Positions 29,973 to 39,043 of a DNA stretch of 64,000 bases are shown piece by piece. The stretch comes from a virus. The stretch is from IMG/VR virus record IMGVR_UViG_3300025617_000001, positions 1 through 64,000 of that record. The stretch is one strand, 5' to 3'. Every line of letters begins with the position of its first letter. Position 1 is the stretch's first letter. The notes under the pieces are model-generated. The model saw only the letters and a program-made list of their open reading frames with translations, was not told the DNA's origin and searched no databases. The position numbers and the translations under genes are program-made.

Positions 29973-30237
29973 CTTTGCGTTTTTGAGTTGCTGTCTTCTC
30001 TTTCTTTGGCTTAACAATAACTGTTTTAACTACAGTGTCTTTCTTTTGCTCAGGCATGTTGATAACAATCTCTTGAGGCTTAGCTGGTTCAGCCGCGACC
30101 TCTTCAGTTTTTTCTTCAAGACCAACCATAACTTTTAGTTCGTCTAAGAAAACAGTTCCAGCAGTAGTTAGCGCAACACCAACTCCTGCTATAATTTTAT
30201 TTTTTAATTGCCCAATAAAGCTTTGATCTTCACTCAT
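29953..30237 (-). CDS. Membrane-associated protein with charged tail
   Basis: The protein has 94 aa. It has a short N-terminus, one likely membrane helix (KIIAGVGVALTTAGTVFL), then a Lys/Glu-rich tail with a Pro-rich and valine-rich stretch (MPEQKKDTVVKTVIVKPKK). It could span the inner membrane with a periplasmic arm, giving a TonB- or spanin-like topology; that is inference. It overlaps the CsgG-like gene by 20 bp and the lipoprotein gene by 8 bp. Confidence 0.55.
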   Translation of the reverse strand: MSEDQSFIGQLKNKIIAGVGVALTTAGTVFLDELKVMVGLEEKTEEVAAEPAKPQEIVINMPEQKKDTVVKTVIVKPKKEKTATQKRKDEGFDW

Positions 30238-30583
30238 TTGTAAAATATTCTTTTCCTATTAATAAATCACCGTCGTACAAAGCAACGGTATATGAACTAG
30301 GAGGCAAAGCGTTTACATAAACATTTAGTATATTATCACCTTTGTCTCCTTTTAAAGTTTCTTGACTAACAATATTATTTGTAAAGTCTAGTATTTTAAC
30401 TCTATATTGATCTGTTCTAGGTAACTTTATATTTACCTGCACTTTGTCTGATACAATATAATTTTCTAGTTTAATACCTGATACCTCTGGTATTTCTAGA
30501 TTTTCAGGAACATAAGTAAAAGTGGTAATATCTTTCTGGCAAGAGAAAAATAGTATCACTAGTAATCCAATAAGTTTCTTCAT
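30230..30583 (-). CDS. Bacteroidota-type lipoprotein
   Basis: The protein has 117 aa. It has a signal peptide with lipobox LFFSCQKD (Cys at residue 15), the most typical lipoprotein start in Flavobacteriia. The mature part looks like a single Ig-like beta domain (NIKLPRTDQYRVKILDFTNN, then SYTVALYDGDLLIGKEYFTN). It is expected to be anchored in the outer membrane. It shares one base with the upstream gene stop, within the export cassette. Confidence 0.7.
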   Translation of the reverse strand: MKKLIGLLVILFFSCQKDITTFTYVPENLEIPEVSGIKLENYIVSDKVQVNIKLPRTDQYRVKILDFTNNIVSQETLKGDKGDNILNVYVNALPPSSYTVALYDGDLLIGKEYFTNE

Positions 30584-32118
30584 TATTTAAGGTTTAGGTT
30601 TATTTTCTGACCTTCTGTCGTAACTGCTTCTTGTCTCTTAAAATATATAAGACCTGCAGCGTTTGTAACCTGTACTTTTGGATTAAATACTATTTTATAT
30701 GATTGACCAGTTTTAACTTGTAGTTGAGCGCTAGGATCAATACTACCGAAGTATACTGCTTTTTCTTTTTTAGTACTATAGTTAGTTATATTATCACCTG
30801 TATTGAAGATAATTTTATCAAACTCTAATTTGGTATCATCATAGTTAACAATAAATTCAAGTGCTGATAAATCAGAACGATCTAAGTTTACAGTGAACTC
30901 TATTTTACCATCAATTAATTCTGTAGTTAAATCTAGATCGTGATTTACTATTTCTTGTTTTGCTAATGAAAACGTGGCAGCAGCAACTTGTTCTTCATAA
31001 TACGAGTGTGAAAAGTCTGTGTCACCAGCTAAGTAATGATATATATTAAATGACTTGTTTGTTTCTGTAGGCTTAAAAGGAACATCCGTAGTACTTATGT
31101 TGTAAGCCAAACTATCAGTAGTTATATAAGTATTGTCTAGTGGTTCCCCAACAACATGCATTAACAAAGCGTAGGAGTCGTCAAAATCAATAACACCGTT
31201 ACCTGTGACGTCAAATAATACTTTTTTAATATCATCTACTTGATTGCTGTTAGAGGCTGTAGGATAGTCTCCATTATTAATAGCTTCCAAGAATAACATG
31301 TATGCATCAGTAATACTAACAACGTCACCTAACCAATCAGTGTTTTGATCGTCTACATAAGCGTATACTTGATACTCTTCGTCATTTTGTAATTCAGTAA
31401 TAACAGCTTCACCATTGATATCAAAACTTCCAGAAGTTATATAAATAGTATCTTGCTGTATGCTATACATGTAATCGCTTTTAGCTTCAGCTTGTGTCTG
31501 TAATTTAAGTACAACGTCACCAGCTCCACCACCTTTAATATCGTTCAAGTTTATAGTATGAGTCATTGCTTGAATACTATTGCTTGTTGATGTAGAGTTA
31601 TCGTTAGATCTAGCCCAACTTAAATTAGATACGTTTGTATAATCAGTATAATTAGTGTTAGCTTTATCTTTTACTAAAAATCTTATAGTTAAAAATGTAT
31701 CTGCATGAGGTATAGCCGCGCTACCTTGTAATGTTATACGTTCTACGGACCAATCGGATGATCCACTGTAGGAACTAGTACCCGTTTGTCCAGCTCCGCC
31801 TGCCCACCAATTAAATTGAGCTGTAAGATCGCTTGTTGATTTGTCTGGATCTGGATTAAACTTATATCCGTCCCAATGGTTTAATGAAGCTTGAGCGTTA
31901 GTGTTAAAAGTATGATCTATTTTTTGTAAAAGCTTGTTGTTGTATTGATAATCAAACTGTAAAAAGTTAAACGTAGTCTGATTGTTATCAATAGTATTAA
32001 ACTTAATAGATAATGTATCACCTACAAGTATAGGCGTGGCATTTGTAAAGCTGTGATCAAGATACATGTCTTGAGCAAAACCTATAAAAGGCAGTAACAT
32101 TAACAATAGTTTTTTCAT
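30583..32118 (-). CDS. Secreted protein with dockerin- and cohesin-like domains
   Basis: The protein has 511 aa. The signal peptide is MKKLLLMLLPFIGFAQ. Residues 20-190 are a beta-rich domain. Residues 262-280 and 303-320 form a dockerin-like pair: WLGDVVSITDAYMLFLEA, and DVTGNGVIDFDDSYALLM with its calcium-binding Asp/Asn loop. Residues about 385-511 resemble a cohesin-type domain (FTVNLDRSDLSALEFIVNYD, then TKLEFDKI). Such modules mediate extracellular protein assembly in bacteria. A secreted scaffold in a phage is unusual; it might be the cargo of the CsgG-like pore or a host surface modifier. Both ideas are inference. Confidence 0.65.
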   Translation of the reverse strand: MKKLLLMLLPFIGFAQDMYLDHSFTNATPILVGDTLSIKFNTIDNNQTTFNFLQFDYQYNNKLLQKIDHTFNTNAQASLNHWDGYKFNPDPDKSTSDLTAQFNWWAGGAGQTGTSSYSGSSDWSVERITLQGSAAIPHADTFLTIRFLVKDKANTNYTDYTNVSNLSWARSNDNSTSTSNSIQAMTHTINLNDIKGGGAGDVVLKLQTQAEAKSDYMYSIQQDTIYITSGSFDINGEAVITELQNDEEYQVYAYVDDQNTDWLGDVVSITDAYMLFLEAINNGDYPTASNSNQVDDIKKVLFDVTGNGVIDFDDSYALLMHVVGEPLDNTYITTDSLAYNISTTDVPFKPTETNKSFNIYHYLAGDTDFSHSYYEEQVAAATFSLAKQEIVNHDLDLTTELIDGKIEFTVNLDRSDLSALEFIVNYDDTKLEFDKIIFNTGDNITNYSTKKEKAVYFGSIDPSAQLQVKTGQSYKIVFNPKVQVTNAAGLIYFKRQEAVTTEGQKINLNLK

Positions 32119-32567
32119 AGTTTTAGTTTACGGATTATTTGTTCACAAAGTTTTTTAAGAGCAACTGATACGCTTTGTTGGTTAAACGTACCTCCATTAT
32201 TTAATACTATTGTAGATGTTATTATATTATCTGCAGTGGCTGATACTTTTTTCTTTTTACCGTTGAAACTAGCCTCTGCAATAATTTCAACTTGATTATT
32301 TGTTTTTGTAGCAAAACCTACAGTTGTAGATTTACGTACTACATCAAAATATAATAAGTCGACCGTTAAGATCGACTCACTGTTTTCGTATAAATCATAT
32401 CCTTGATCTTGAACTAACTCATCTAAAATGTTTTTTACACCAAACGATATATCTCTATTACCTGCGAGATCACCATAAACTATTTTATTCTTAACTTCTG
32501 TGTTTATGGTTTGTGCGCTAACTAAAAAAGTAAATAAAACATTACTTATTACGATTATGAATCTCAT
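32115..32567 (-). CDS. Small exported protein of the CsgG cassette
   Basis: The protein has 150 aa. The signal peptide is MRFIIVISNVLFTFLVSAQ. The mature part (SFGVKNILDELVQDQGYDLY, then SILTVDLLYFDVVRKSTTVG and a C-terminal QQSVSVALKKLCEQII helix) resembles in pattern the small periplasmic YajG/LptE/FlgO type of alpha/beta proteins that assemble at the outer membrane. It overlaps the next gene by 4 bp (ATGA). It could be an accessory factor of the CsgG-like pore. Confidence 0.55.
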   Translation of the reverse strand: MRFIIVISNVLFTFLVSAQTINTEVKNKIVYGDLAGNRDISFGVKNILDELVQDQGYDLYENSESILTVDLLYFDVVRKSTTVGFATKTNNQVEIIAEASFNGKKKKVSATADNIITSTIVLNNGGTFNQQSVSVALKKLCEQIIRKLKL

Positions 32568-32697
32568 GCCATTTGGTTAAAGTATACCCAATAGAAACTA
32601 GTAATAGAGTTATTTTTAGAAACATCTCTATTTGAGTCATTGTTATCGCCATTGTAGCTATATTAATAAAGTATAGTTTAATATCTTGAATATCCAT
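32542..32697 (-). CDS. Small two-span membrane protein
   Basis: The protein has 51 aa, starting MDIQDIKLYFINIATMAITM. Two hydrophobic segments (about 9-23 and 26-39) are followed by a basic end (KWHEIHNRNK). It overlaps the next gene by 26 bp. Small membrane proteins of this type recur after the large internal virion genes of marine phages. A second holin or a DNA-ejection helper is possible. Confidence 0.6.
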   Translation of the reverse strand: MDIQDIKLYFINIATMAITMTQIEMFLKITLLLVSIGYTLTKWHEIHNRNK

Positions 32698-32698
32698 T

Positions 32699-35600
32699 TT
32701 ACTTGTTTTTCATGTACTTTTTGTACTCGTCTAGAGACATGTTATTCAAATTACTTGTTTTTTTAGATTTTTTAACTTTCTTTTTATCTCTTGACTCAAC
32801 ACCCACGTTCCAAGTATTCCAACCTAGCACTAAAGCTATTTTAGCCCAAGTCTCCGTTTCAGCATCTGAAGCCGCTTTTAAATTTCTAACTTTAGTAAGC
32901 GCTCTATCAAGAGGTACGTTTAATGTAAATGCTGAAGCTGATCCAACAATATCTAAAGCAGGATTATCAATAGTAACACCCATTTCAGCCATGCGATCTT
33001 TGTTGTATCTGTAGTTTTGGATAGAACTGTACATTTGTCTACCTTTAATACCGATAGCAGGAGATATGTTCATGGCTTCAATTAATGTGTAAGCGTGATC
33101 CGCGCGTCCCCTACCTTCTTCTTGTTTAGCTTCTTGTTCAGCAAACTTGAGTATAACGTTTTTAGCGGTAGCAAGAACTCCACCGTAAAGACCGGTACCT
33201 CTAACAACTGTATCAACTACGTTATTAATCAGTCTTAGTTTTTTCTTTTCGTTATCTTCTTTGTTTTCTTCTTCATCATCTTCGAACAACATGCCAAACA
33301 TTGCTTGCTGCATGGCTGAGAATACGATGTTCTGAACTACCATATAATAAGCTATCTTGCTAATATTTGTTTTCATATCACCGCGTCCAGCAGCTAAGTC
33401 TTTTGCAGCCTTAACTATAATTCTAGTGTACTGCATTGGTGTATTCTGGAAGGCAAGGAATACACGACCAATAACATCTGTTTGTTGTTTAGCAAGACGA
33501 TCAGGTCTAGCAGACTGTTGACTTTCTTCAGATATTTCTTGAAAGTCTAAGAAAGCTTGTTGTTCTGCTGCTTGTTGATTCATGCCTTGAGACAGATATG
33601 TATTTATTCTGTTTCTAAGGAATGGCGCGCCACCTGTTGCAATAGCAAAACTATCACCGATCTGTGTAAAACTAAAACCAAGTTGCAGTAATCTGGCGTG
33701 CATACCTTTTACACCACCTTTTTTAAGAGCTTCTGCTAAATCAGCAGCGTTAACGTCTGTTTTAAGACCTCCACGTCTTTCTTTTAAATAATCAGAGTTG
33801 AATATAAACGCCCAATCTTGAGTATACTGTTTTATATTAGCTACCGCAGCCGCGGCTTTAATAGGATTATTGTCGCTCCAATTTATAAAGTTAACTAGAG
33901 ATATTTGCTGTAGTATTGCGGATCTAGTATTAAAGAACATAGTTACAGCCACAGACCCTCTGATCCAGTTTAAAAACTGATTCATTTGCTTGTTAGTACC
34001 TTCAGGTCTTGCCGTGCCGTTTTCCATTCGGTAATGCATATCTTCAAGAGCTGATCTAAAATCAGGACCGTAAGTGGCCTCAATTTTATTCATATTATTT
34101 TCTGAAAAGATCGTGTTTTTATTGTCGATCCACTCTTGTAGCATAGCTTTTCGAGAAACTTTCTCTACAGCTTTCACCATGTCAGACTTTATAGAATCTA
34201 TCTGCCAGTTTTTAGCATCAGGCTCCACCCAAAATTCCTCAATACCTAATATGCTTGATAATTCTTTACCATAAGCTTCTATATCAGGATTATTTTTTAC
34301 AATTTTAACTAGCGCCGACTGAGTATCTTCATTTAAACCGGAAGGGTTAAATCCAGCTTTACCAAAAAGCCAAACTCTTAAAGCTTGCTCAAATGTAAAA
34401 CCACCAAAACCTGTATCTTGTTTTAGTTTTTTAACAACATCAGGGTTAGCTTTATTTATCGCTTTATATCTTTTAGTTACAAGTTGTCTTTTTGCATTTA
34501 GTGCTTGATAAGCTTTAGCAAAAGGTTTTATAAGCTTATTTTCAAAAAACTTATATTGCTCTTCTCCTAGTTTTCCTTTGTCTAAAAATCTATAAATTAA
34601 ACCTACATAATCGTCTGCAGATGGAGCTAATATATCTCTTCTTTTAGCTCTAGTAGCAGCTAAGTTTTTAGCTGTAGCCCTGTCAAGTATTTGACCGGCA
34701 GTATATCTTTTATCTACATTAGCAAGTATAGCTGACATTCTAGACTCGTCGTTAGAAATAGTCTCGTTGTTTTCTATACTATATAGCTTATTAATTTTAT
34801 CTACTTTTACAGCAAAGTCACTAGTCTTTGTTGTTTTGTCAGCTTGTCTAGCTACCCTTAAAGGTATAATTTGAGCTCTAGACTGTACTTGTTCTAATCT
34901 TTGGTCAGAAAGTATAGACGCTGCTCTTTTCACGTTTGTTTGTAATGTAGGATCTAAGTGCTCTAGTCTGTATTTTTTTCTTCTTCCAGATAAAGTTTTA
35001 GTACCATCAACTACAGAATCGTCAACTATTTCTGCTAACGCTTTTAAACCTGTGTTTATATTAGAATCAAAAGCTGCTAACTGTAAAGCGAAAACTATAC
35101 GATCAGTTAACTCTTCTTTTGTTTCAGCAGCATTAATAAAATCGTGTATGTAAGATTCAGTAATACCAAACAATCCTCTTCTTACAGCGTTGTTTTTTCT
35201 ATAGCTTTCTAATATCTTTAATCTTTCTGTTTCAGTCTTAGCTTTGTTTATCTTTCTTGTCATGTCAGAAAGAGGAACGTTATTTATTTGCTTTTTACCA
35301 TGTTTTTCAATAAAAGCATTAACAAGTTCTTGTGTTCTTTCAGAAATATTAGTGTTCGTAGATATATTTCTATTTATTTCACCTGCTTTTTTAATTATGT
35401 TTTCTAACTCTTTTTTATCAATTAAAATATTTCCTTCTTCGTCAATTATACTTTTAACGTTATCAGGATCAATTAAAGTTTCTAGTTTTATACCATAAGC
35501 GTTGGTCCTGTAGCTATATCCCGATAAAGATTTAGTCAAACTACTGTATACTTTAAAAATTGCAGGAAGACCATTTAAGAACTTAAACTGCATTTTTTCT

Positions 35601-38600
35601 AGCTCTTTTATTTTTTCAGCTTCAAATTTCTGAACACCTTTTCCAGTAGATGAAGTTCTATACTTGTCTAGTTTAGAAACAATATCTTCTACGGTAAGAT
35701 CTCTATCCTCAAGAGCTTCTTGTATAACTGGGTTTGTTAAAATAACCGTTAACGCAGATCTAAAGTCTTTTTCATGCTTAGCGTCAACTACAATTTCGTC
35801 TATAGTTGTTGCTATAGAAAACATTTTATCAGACTTACCTGCGGCAATGTTTTGTATGATATTTGGATTAACGCCTTGATCAATTAAATACTTTCTAACT
35901 TCAGCGTTTGTGATAAGCTTACCTAAAAGATTTAGCGTAGCTTTTACGGTTTGAGATTCTGGTGATCTTCCTGAAACTCCAGGTTTAAAATCACCGTTAG
36001 CATCTAAACCAATAGCTTCGTTAAACTCTTCTTTTGTTATGTTATTTAACCTTTTAAATTCCCAAAGACCTTGTGCTTCTGTTCTTCTTACTGTGTCCTT
36101 TTCATAAAAAGCCTTAAGTATATTCTTAGGCATACCTGTAGACGTGCCTATCAATGCTTCTGACGCAGCTTCTGTTATTGCACCTTCTGGTAATATATTT
36201 ATTATTGTAGAAGACTTCTCTGACAATAATTTAGCAGCTGACTTATATTCACCGCTACTAAGATTTTTCTTAGGATCAGTTATTTTTGCAGCGGGCACAC
36301 CAAAAGTGTCACTTAATTGTTCTGCTACCAAGTTAGGAACTTTTTTAAACACAAGTGCTTCAACCTCAATATTTGGTATTTCTTGCTGTATAGCCTCAGT
36401 AGCTCCTTCAACATCATCAAGTATAGATACGGGATCAATAAGACTAAGACCTCTTTGCATTTCAATCTCCATCTCATCCATCGCATCGATATCAAACTCT
36501 TCGGTGATAGCTTCTTCAGGCGCTTGTCTTACTTCGTCAATGTCAGTAGCAATACCCTCTTCTACACTAGCAATACCTAATCTACTAGCTAAGTTATTTG
36601 CTCTAAGATTAAGCCTGTTATTAACGAATTTAGTTAAAGATTGCTTGTCAGCATCATACTCGTTTTGAACCATAGCCGCGGCTTCTGATATCAAAGCGTC
36701 TTTATAATCAGATCTGCTAACTAACAATTTGTTATCAGCAGGTATAGGATCATAAAGTCTTTTAGTGATACTTTCAACAGTGCCACCAATCATATTACCA
36801 AACTTAGTATTTTGTAGATTAAAGTCCATCAAAGGTTGGTCTTTAATATCTACAGCTAGAGTTCTATTTACAAAGTCTCTAGGGTTTTTATATTTAGCAA
36901 ATTCAGTGTTTATGTCTATAGACGCAAATGTACCTTGTATACCTGCTCCAGTAGCGGCTAGCTTCTGTGCTCTTTTGCTGAGTTTACCGTCTGTGTCAAA
37001 TTCTTTTCTGTAGCTTTTTAAAAACTCAAAAACATCTTTACCAGATTTAAATTCTGCTTTTTCAAAACCAAACGTAGCAAATACTTTTTCAAGCATGCGT
37101 TTGATTTTATCCATTACTGTATCTGTAGCTTTTATTTGACCTTTAGCCATAGCATCACTAGTTAAAGTAATTATTTCTTCTAACTGCGCAGGATTACCAT
37201 CGTATGCTTCTAGTCTTTTTTGTATATTTTCAAATCCATCTAGTCCTTCAACTATAGACTTGAATTCATTTACAATTTGCTCTGATTTAGTTGGATCAAT
37301 AAATGTAGATCTTAATATATTGTGTAACAATTCGTGAGAACCGACATTGTATTGTTTTGTTTTAGCAGCACCTTCTAAGTTTATTACTAAAGTACCATCA
37401 TCTTTTCTGAAACCACCTACTTCGCCTTGCTCTTGTTTAGCGTCAGGATATTGAGAATAAAACTCTTCCGATGTTTCTATTGTTTCTACATTAGCGTAGT
37501 TTTTAGCAATGTCAACTTCGCTAAGAACAGCTGTTTTAGCTTCTGTTAATTGTTTTTCTGCAGATACTTCTTCTTCGGTTACTTTGTATTTAGAATATAG
37601 CTCACCGAGTCTTTCGTCTATTTCAGCTATTCTTTTTTTACCTATAAACGTTTTATTGTCTAGTTTAGATTTTTCATTTTCTAGCTCAACGAACTCGTTA
37701 GCGTCGGTTTCATCTTGTATAAAGTTTTCTATAGCTTTTTTAGATCTAGCTTTTGTTATTTTATCTTGACCTTTTTCGTAAAGAACTTTATCGTCTTTTA
37801 TTTTTATCCTAGCAGTAGCAATATTTTCGCCATTGTCAGAGTCAATAAACTCTTCCATTTGCTGCTTAGTAATTTCTTCGCCATTTAATATATATCTAGG
37901 TTTTGTAGTTGCTGCTTTAACAAACGCTAAAGGAGCACCAGTCATACCACCTACAGCTTCTAAACCAATTTCCGCAGCATCCATCTCTTGACCAGCTACT
38001 GCTCTACCAGCCGCTTCACCGACACCACCAACAGCGCCTTCAACTGCAAACGCTGTTGCTGTTTCAGCTATATTAGTAAGTTTAGCACCTGCTTTTACTG
38101 TTTTAGCTCCAGCGGTTACAGCTTTTATTGCGCCACCAGTTACCGCAGTACCTAAACCTTCAATAACACCTATAGTAGCACCTCTACCAATAGACCTGTT
38201 TTTTATGGATCTAAATTTTTCTTCGTCTTCTAGTAAAGCTTTTACAGTTTCTTTATCAAAGTCTTTACCTTCTTTTTGAAGTTCTTCTTGTAATAATTCT
38301 GCAAACGTTAAACCAGATTCCATAGCTCCAGAAACACCACCTACTAGACCGGCTATACCACCAGGAACAGCACCAACACCACCAGCAGCAGCAGTAGCAG
38401 CACCACCAGCAGTAGCTCCAGTTACTAAACCTGCTAAACCAGCTTGAGCAACCTCATCTGCATTTAAAAAAGAACCTGCCATAGTGGCCATACTAGAAGC
38501 CATTACTTGAGGCACTACTTGGAAACGTGTTTTAACCATGCCTTTTAAAAAGCCAAAAACACCTCCACCCTCTTCGTCGTATATCTTTTGAAACTCCATC

Positions 38601-39037
38601 ATTTCATCAGACATAGCAGCTTCTTGAGAATACCGGTTTGCGTCTATAAATTCTTGAATTTCTTCGTAACTAGCAGAAGAGCCTTTAGCCATTATATTTA
38701 GATCTTCATCTATTGATGTAGATTGTCTATAACCAGACTTAAAAGCTCTGTAAAAATCACCAAAGTAATCTGTTACAAAGTTTTTACCAAATGTTCTTTC
38801 AACTAGAGTATCTTGTTCTTGTGAATCCGAAGAACCAGTCTCCAAGTTGAAGTCCATATCGGGTGCTGCAGTTTCTTCCACAGGCGCACCCGTTACCTGT
38901 GGTTGTTGCTTTTCCACGTTTTCTACTTGCTTCATTTCTGGATTTTTAGCAAGTAGTTCATCTACAGTAATACCATTACTTGAAGCTAATTGTTCAAGCT
39001 CTTCTGGACTGAATTGTTGACCGTTTAATTCGTACAT
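32699..39037 (-). CDS. Giant internal virion protein with HELLH zinc-protease motif
   Basis: The protein has 2112 aa. The N-terminus MYELNGQQFSPEELEQLASS is typical of phage internal/ejected proteins. Residues about 175-375 are Gly/Ala-rich and hydrophobic, as expected for a protein that crosses or lines the cell envelope during ejection. HELLH at 568-572 (GSHELLHNIL) is a zincin metallopeptidase motif. Much of the rest is helical and charged. The C-terminus ends in basic KKKVKKSKKTSN. It probably forms the ejection channel core like T7 gp15/gp16, with protease activity instead of a transglycosylase motif. Confidence 0.75.
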   Translation of the reverse strand: MYELNGQQFSPEELEQLASSNGITVDELLAKNPEMKQVENVEKQQPQVTGAPVEETAAPDMDFNLETGSSDSQEQDTLVERTFGKNFVTDYFGDFYRAFKSGYRQSTSIDEDLNIMAKGSSASYEEIQEFIDANRYSQEAAMSDEMMEFQKIYDEEGGGVFGFLKGMVKTRFQVVPQVMASSMATMAGSFLNADEVAQAGLAGLVTGATAGGAATAAAGGVGAVPGGIAGLVGGVSGAMESGLTFAELLQEELQKEGKDFDKETVKALLEDEEKFRSIKNRSIGRGATIGVIEGLGTAVTGGAIKAVTAGAKTVKAGAKLTNIAETATAFAVEGAVGGVGEAAGRAVAGQEMDAAEIGLEAVGGMTGAPLAFVKAATTKPRYILNGEEITKQQMEEFIDSDNGENIATARIKIKDDKVLYEKGQDKITKARSKKAIENFIQDETDANEFVELENEKSKLDNKTFIGKKRIAEIDERLGELYSKYKVTEEEVSAEKQLTEAKTAVLSEVDIAKNYANVETIETSEEFYSQYPDAKQEQGEVGGFRKDDGTLVINLEGAAKTKQYNVGSHELLHNILRSTFIDPTKSEQIVNEFKSIVEGLDGFENIQKRLEAYDGNPAQLEEIITLTSDAMAKGQIKATDTVMDKIKRMLEKVFATFGFEKAEFKSGKDVFEFLKSYRKEFDTDGKLSKRAQKLAATGAGIQGTFASIDINTEFAKYKNPRDFVNRTLAVDIKDQPLMDFNLQNTKFGNMIGGTVESITKRLYDPIPADNKLLVSRSDYKDALISEAAAMVQNEYDADKQSLTKFVNNRLNLRANNLASRLGIASVEEGIATDIDEVRQAPEEAITEEFDIDAMDEMEIEMQRGLSLIDPVSILDDVEGATEAIQQEIPNIEVEALVFKKVPNLVAEQLSDTFGVPAAKITDPKKNLSSGEYKSAAKLLSEKSSTIINILPEGAITEAASEALIGTSTGMPKNILKAFYEKDTVRRTEAQGLWEFKRLNNITKEEFNEAIGLDANGDFKPGVSGRSPESQTVKATLNLLGKLITNAEVRKYLIDQGVNPNIIQNIAAGKSDKMFSIATTIDEIVVDAKHEKDFRSALTVILTNPVIQEALEDRDLTVEDIVSKLDKYRTSSTGKGVQKFEAEKIKELEKMQFKFLNGLPAIFKVYSSLTKSLSGYSYRTNAYGIKLETLIDPDNVKSIIDEEGNILIDKKELENIIKKAGEINRNISTNTNISERTQELVNAFIEKHGKKQINNVPLSDMTRKINKAKTETERLKILESYRKNNAVRRGLFGITESYIHDFINAAETKEELTDRIVFALQLAAFDSNINTGLKALAEIVDDSVVDGTKTLSGRRKKYRLEHLDPTLQTNVKRAASILSDQRLEQVQSRAQIIPLRVARQADKTTKTSDFAVKVDKINKLYSIENNETISNDESRMSAILANVDKRYTAGQILDRATAKNLAATRAKRRDILAPSADDYVGLIYRFLDKGKLGEEQYKFFENKLIKPFAKAYQALNAKRQLVTKRYKAINKANPDVVKKLKQDTGFGGFTFEQALRVWLFGKAGFNPSGLNEDTQSALVKIVKNNPDIEAYGKELSSILGIEEFWVEPDAKNWQIDSIKSDMVKAVEKVSRKAMLQEWIDNKNTIFSENNMNKIEATYGPDFRSALEDMHYRMENGTARPEGTNKQMNQFLNWIRGSVAVTMFFNTRSAILQQISLVNFINWSDNNPIKAAAAVANIKQYTQDWAFIFNSDYLKERRGGLKTDVNAADLAEALKKGGVKGMHARLLQLGFSFTQIGDSFAIATGGAPFLRNRINTYLSQGMNQQAAEQQAFLDFQEISEESQQSARPDRLAKQQTDVIGRVFLAFQNTPMQYTRIIVKAAKDLAAGRGDMKTNISKIAYYMVVQNIVFSAMQQAMFGMLFEDDEEENKEDNEKKKLRLINNVVDTVVRGTGLYGGVLATAKNVILKFAEQEAKQEEGRGRADHAYTLIEAMNISPAIGIKGRQMYSSIQNYRYNKDRMAEMGVTIDNPALDIVGSASAFTLNVPLDRALTKVRNLKAASDAETETWAKIALVLGWNTWNVGVESRDKKKVKKSKKTSNLNNMSLDEYKKYMKNK

Positions 39038-39043
39038 GTTGTA

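Noticed and set aside
36144-36668. 174-codon plus-strand frame opposite the giant virion gene
   Set aside because: Ser/Ile-rich translation typical of antisense shadows; no leader or neighbours on that strand.
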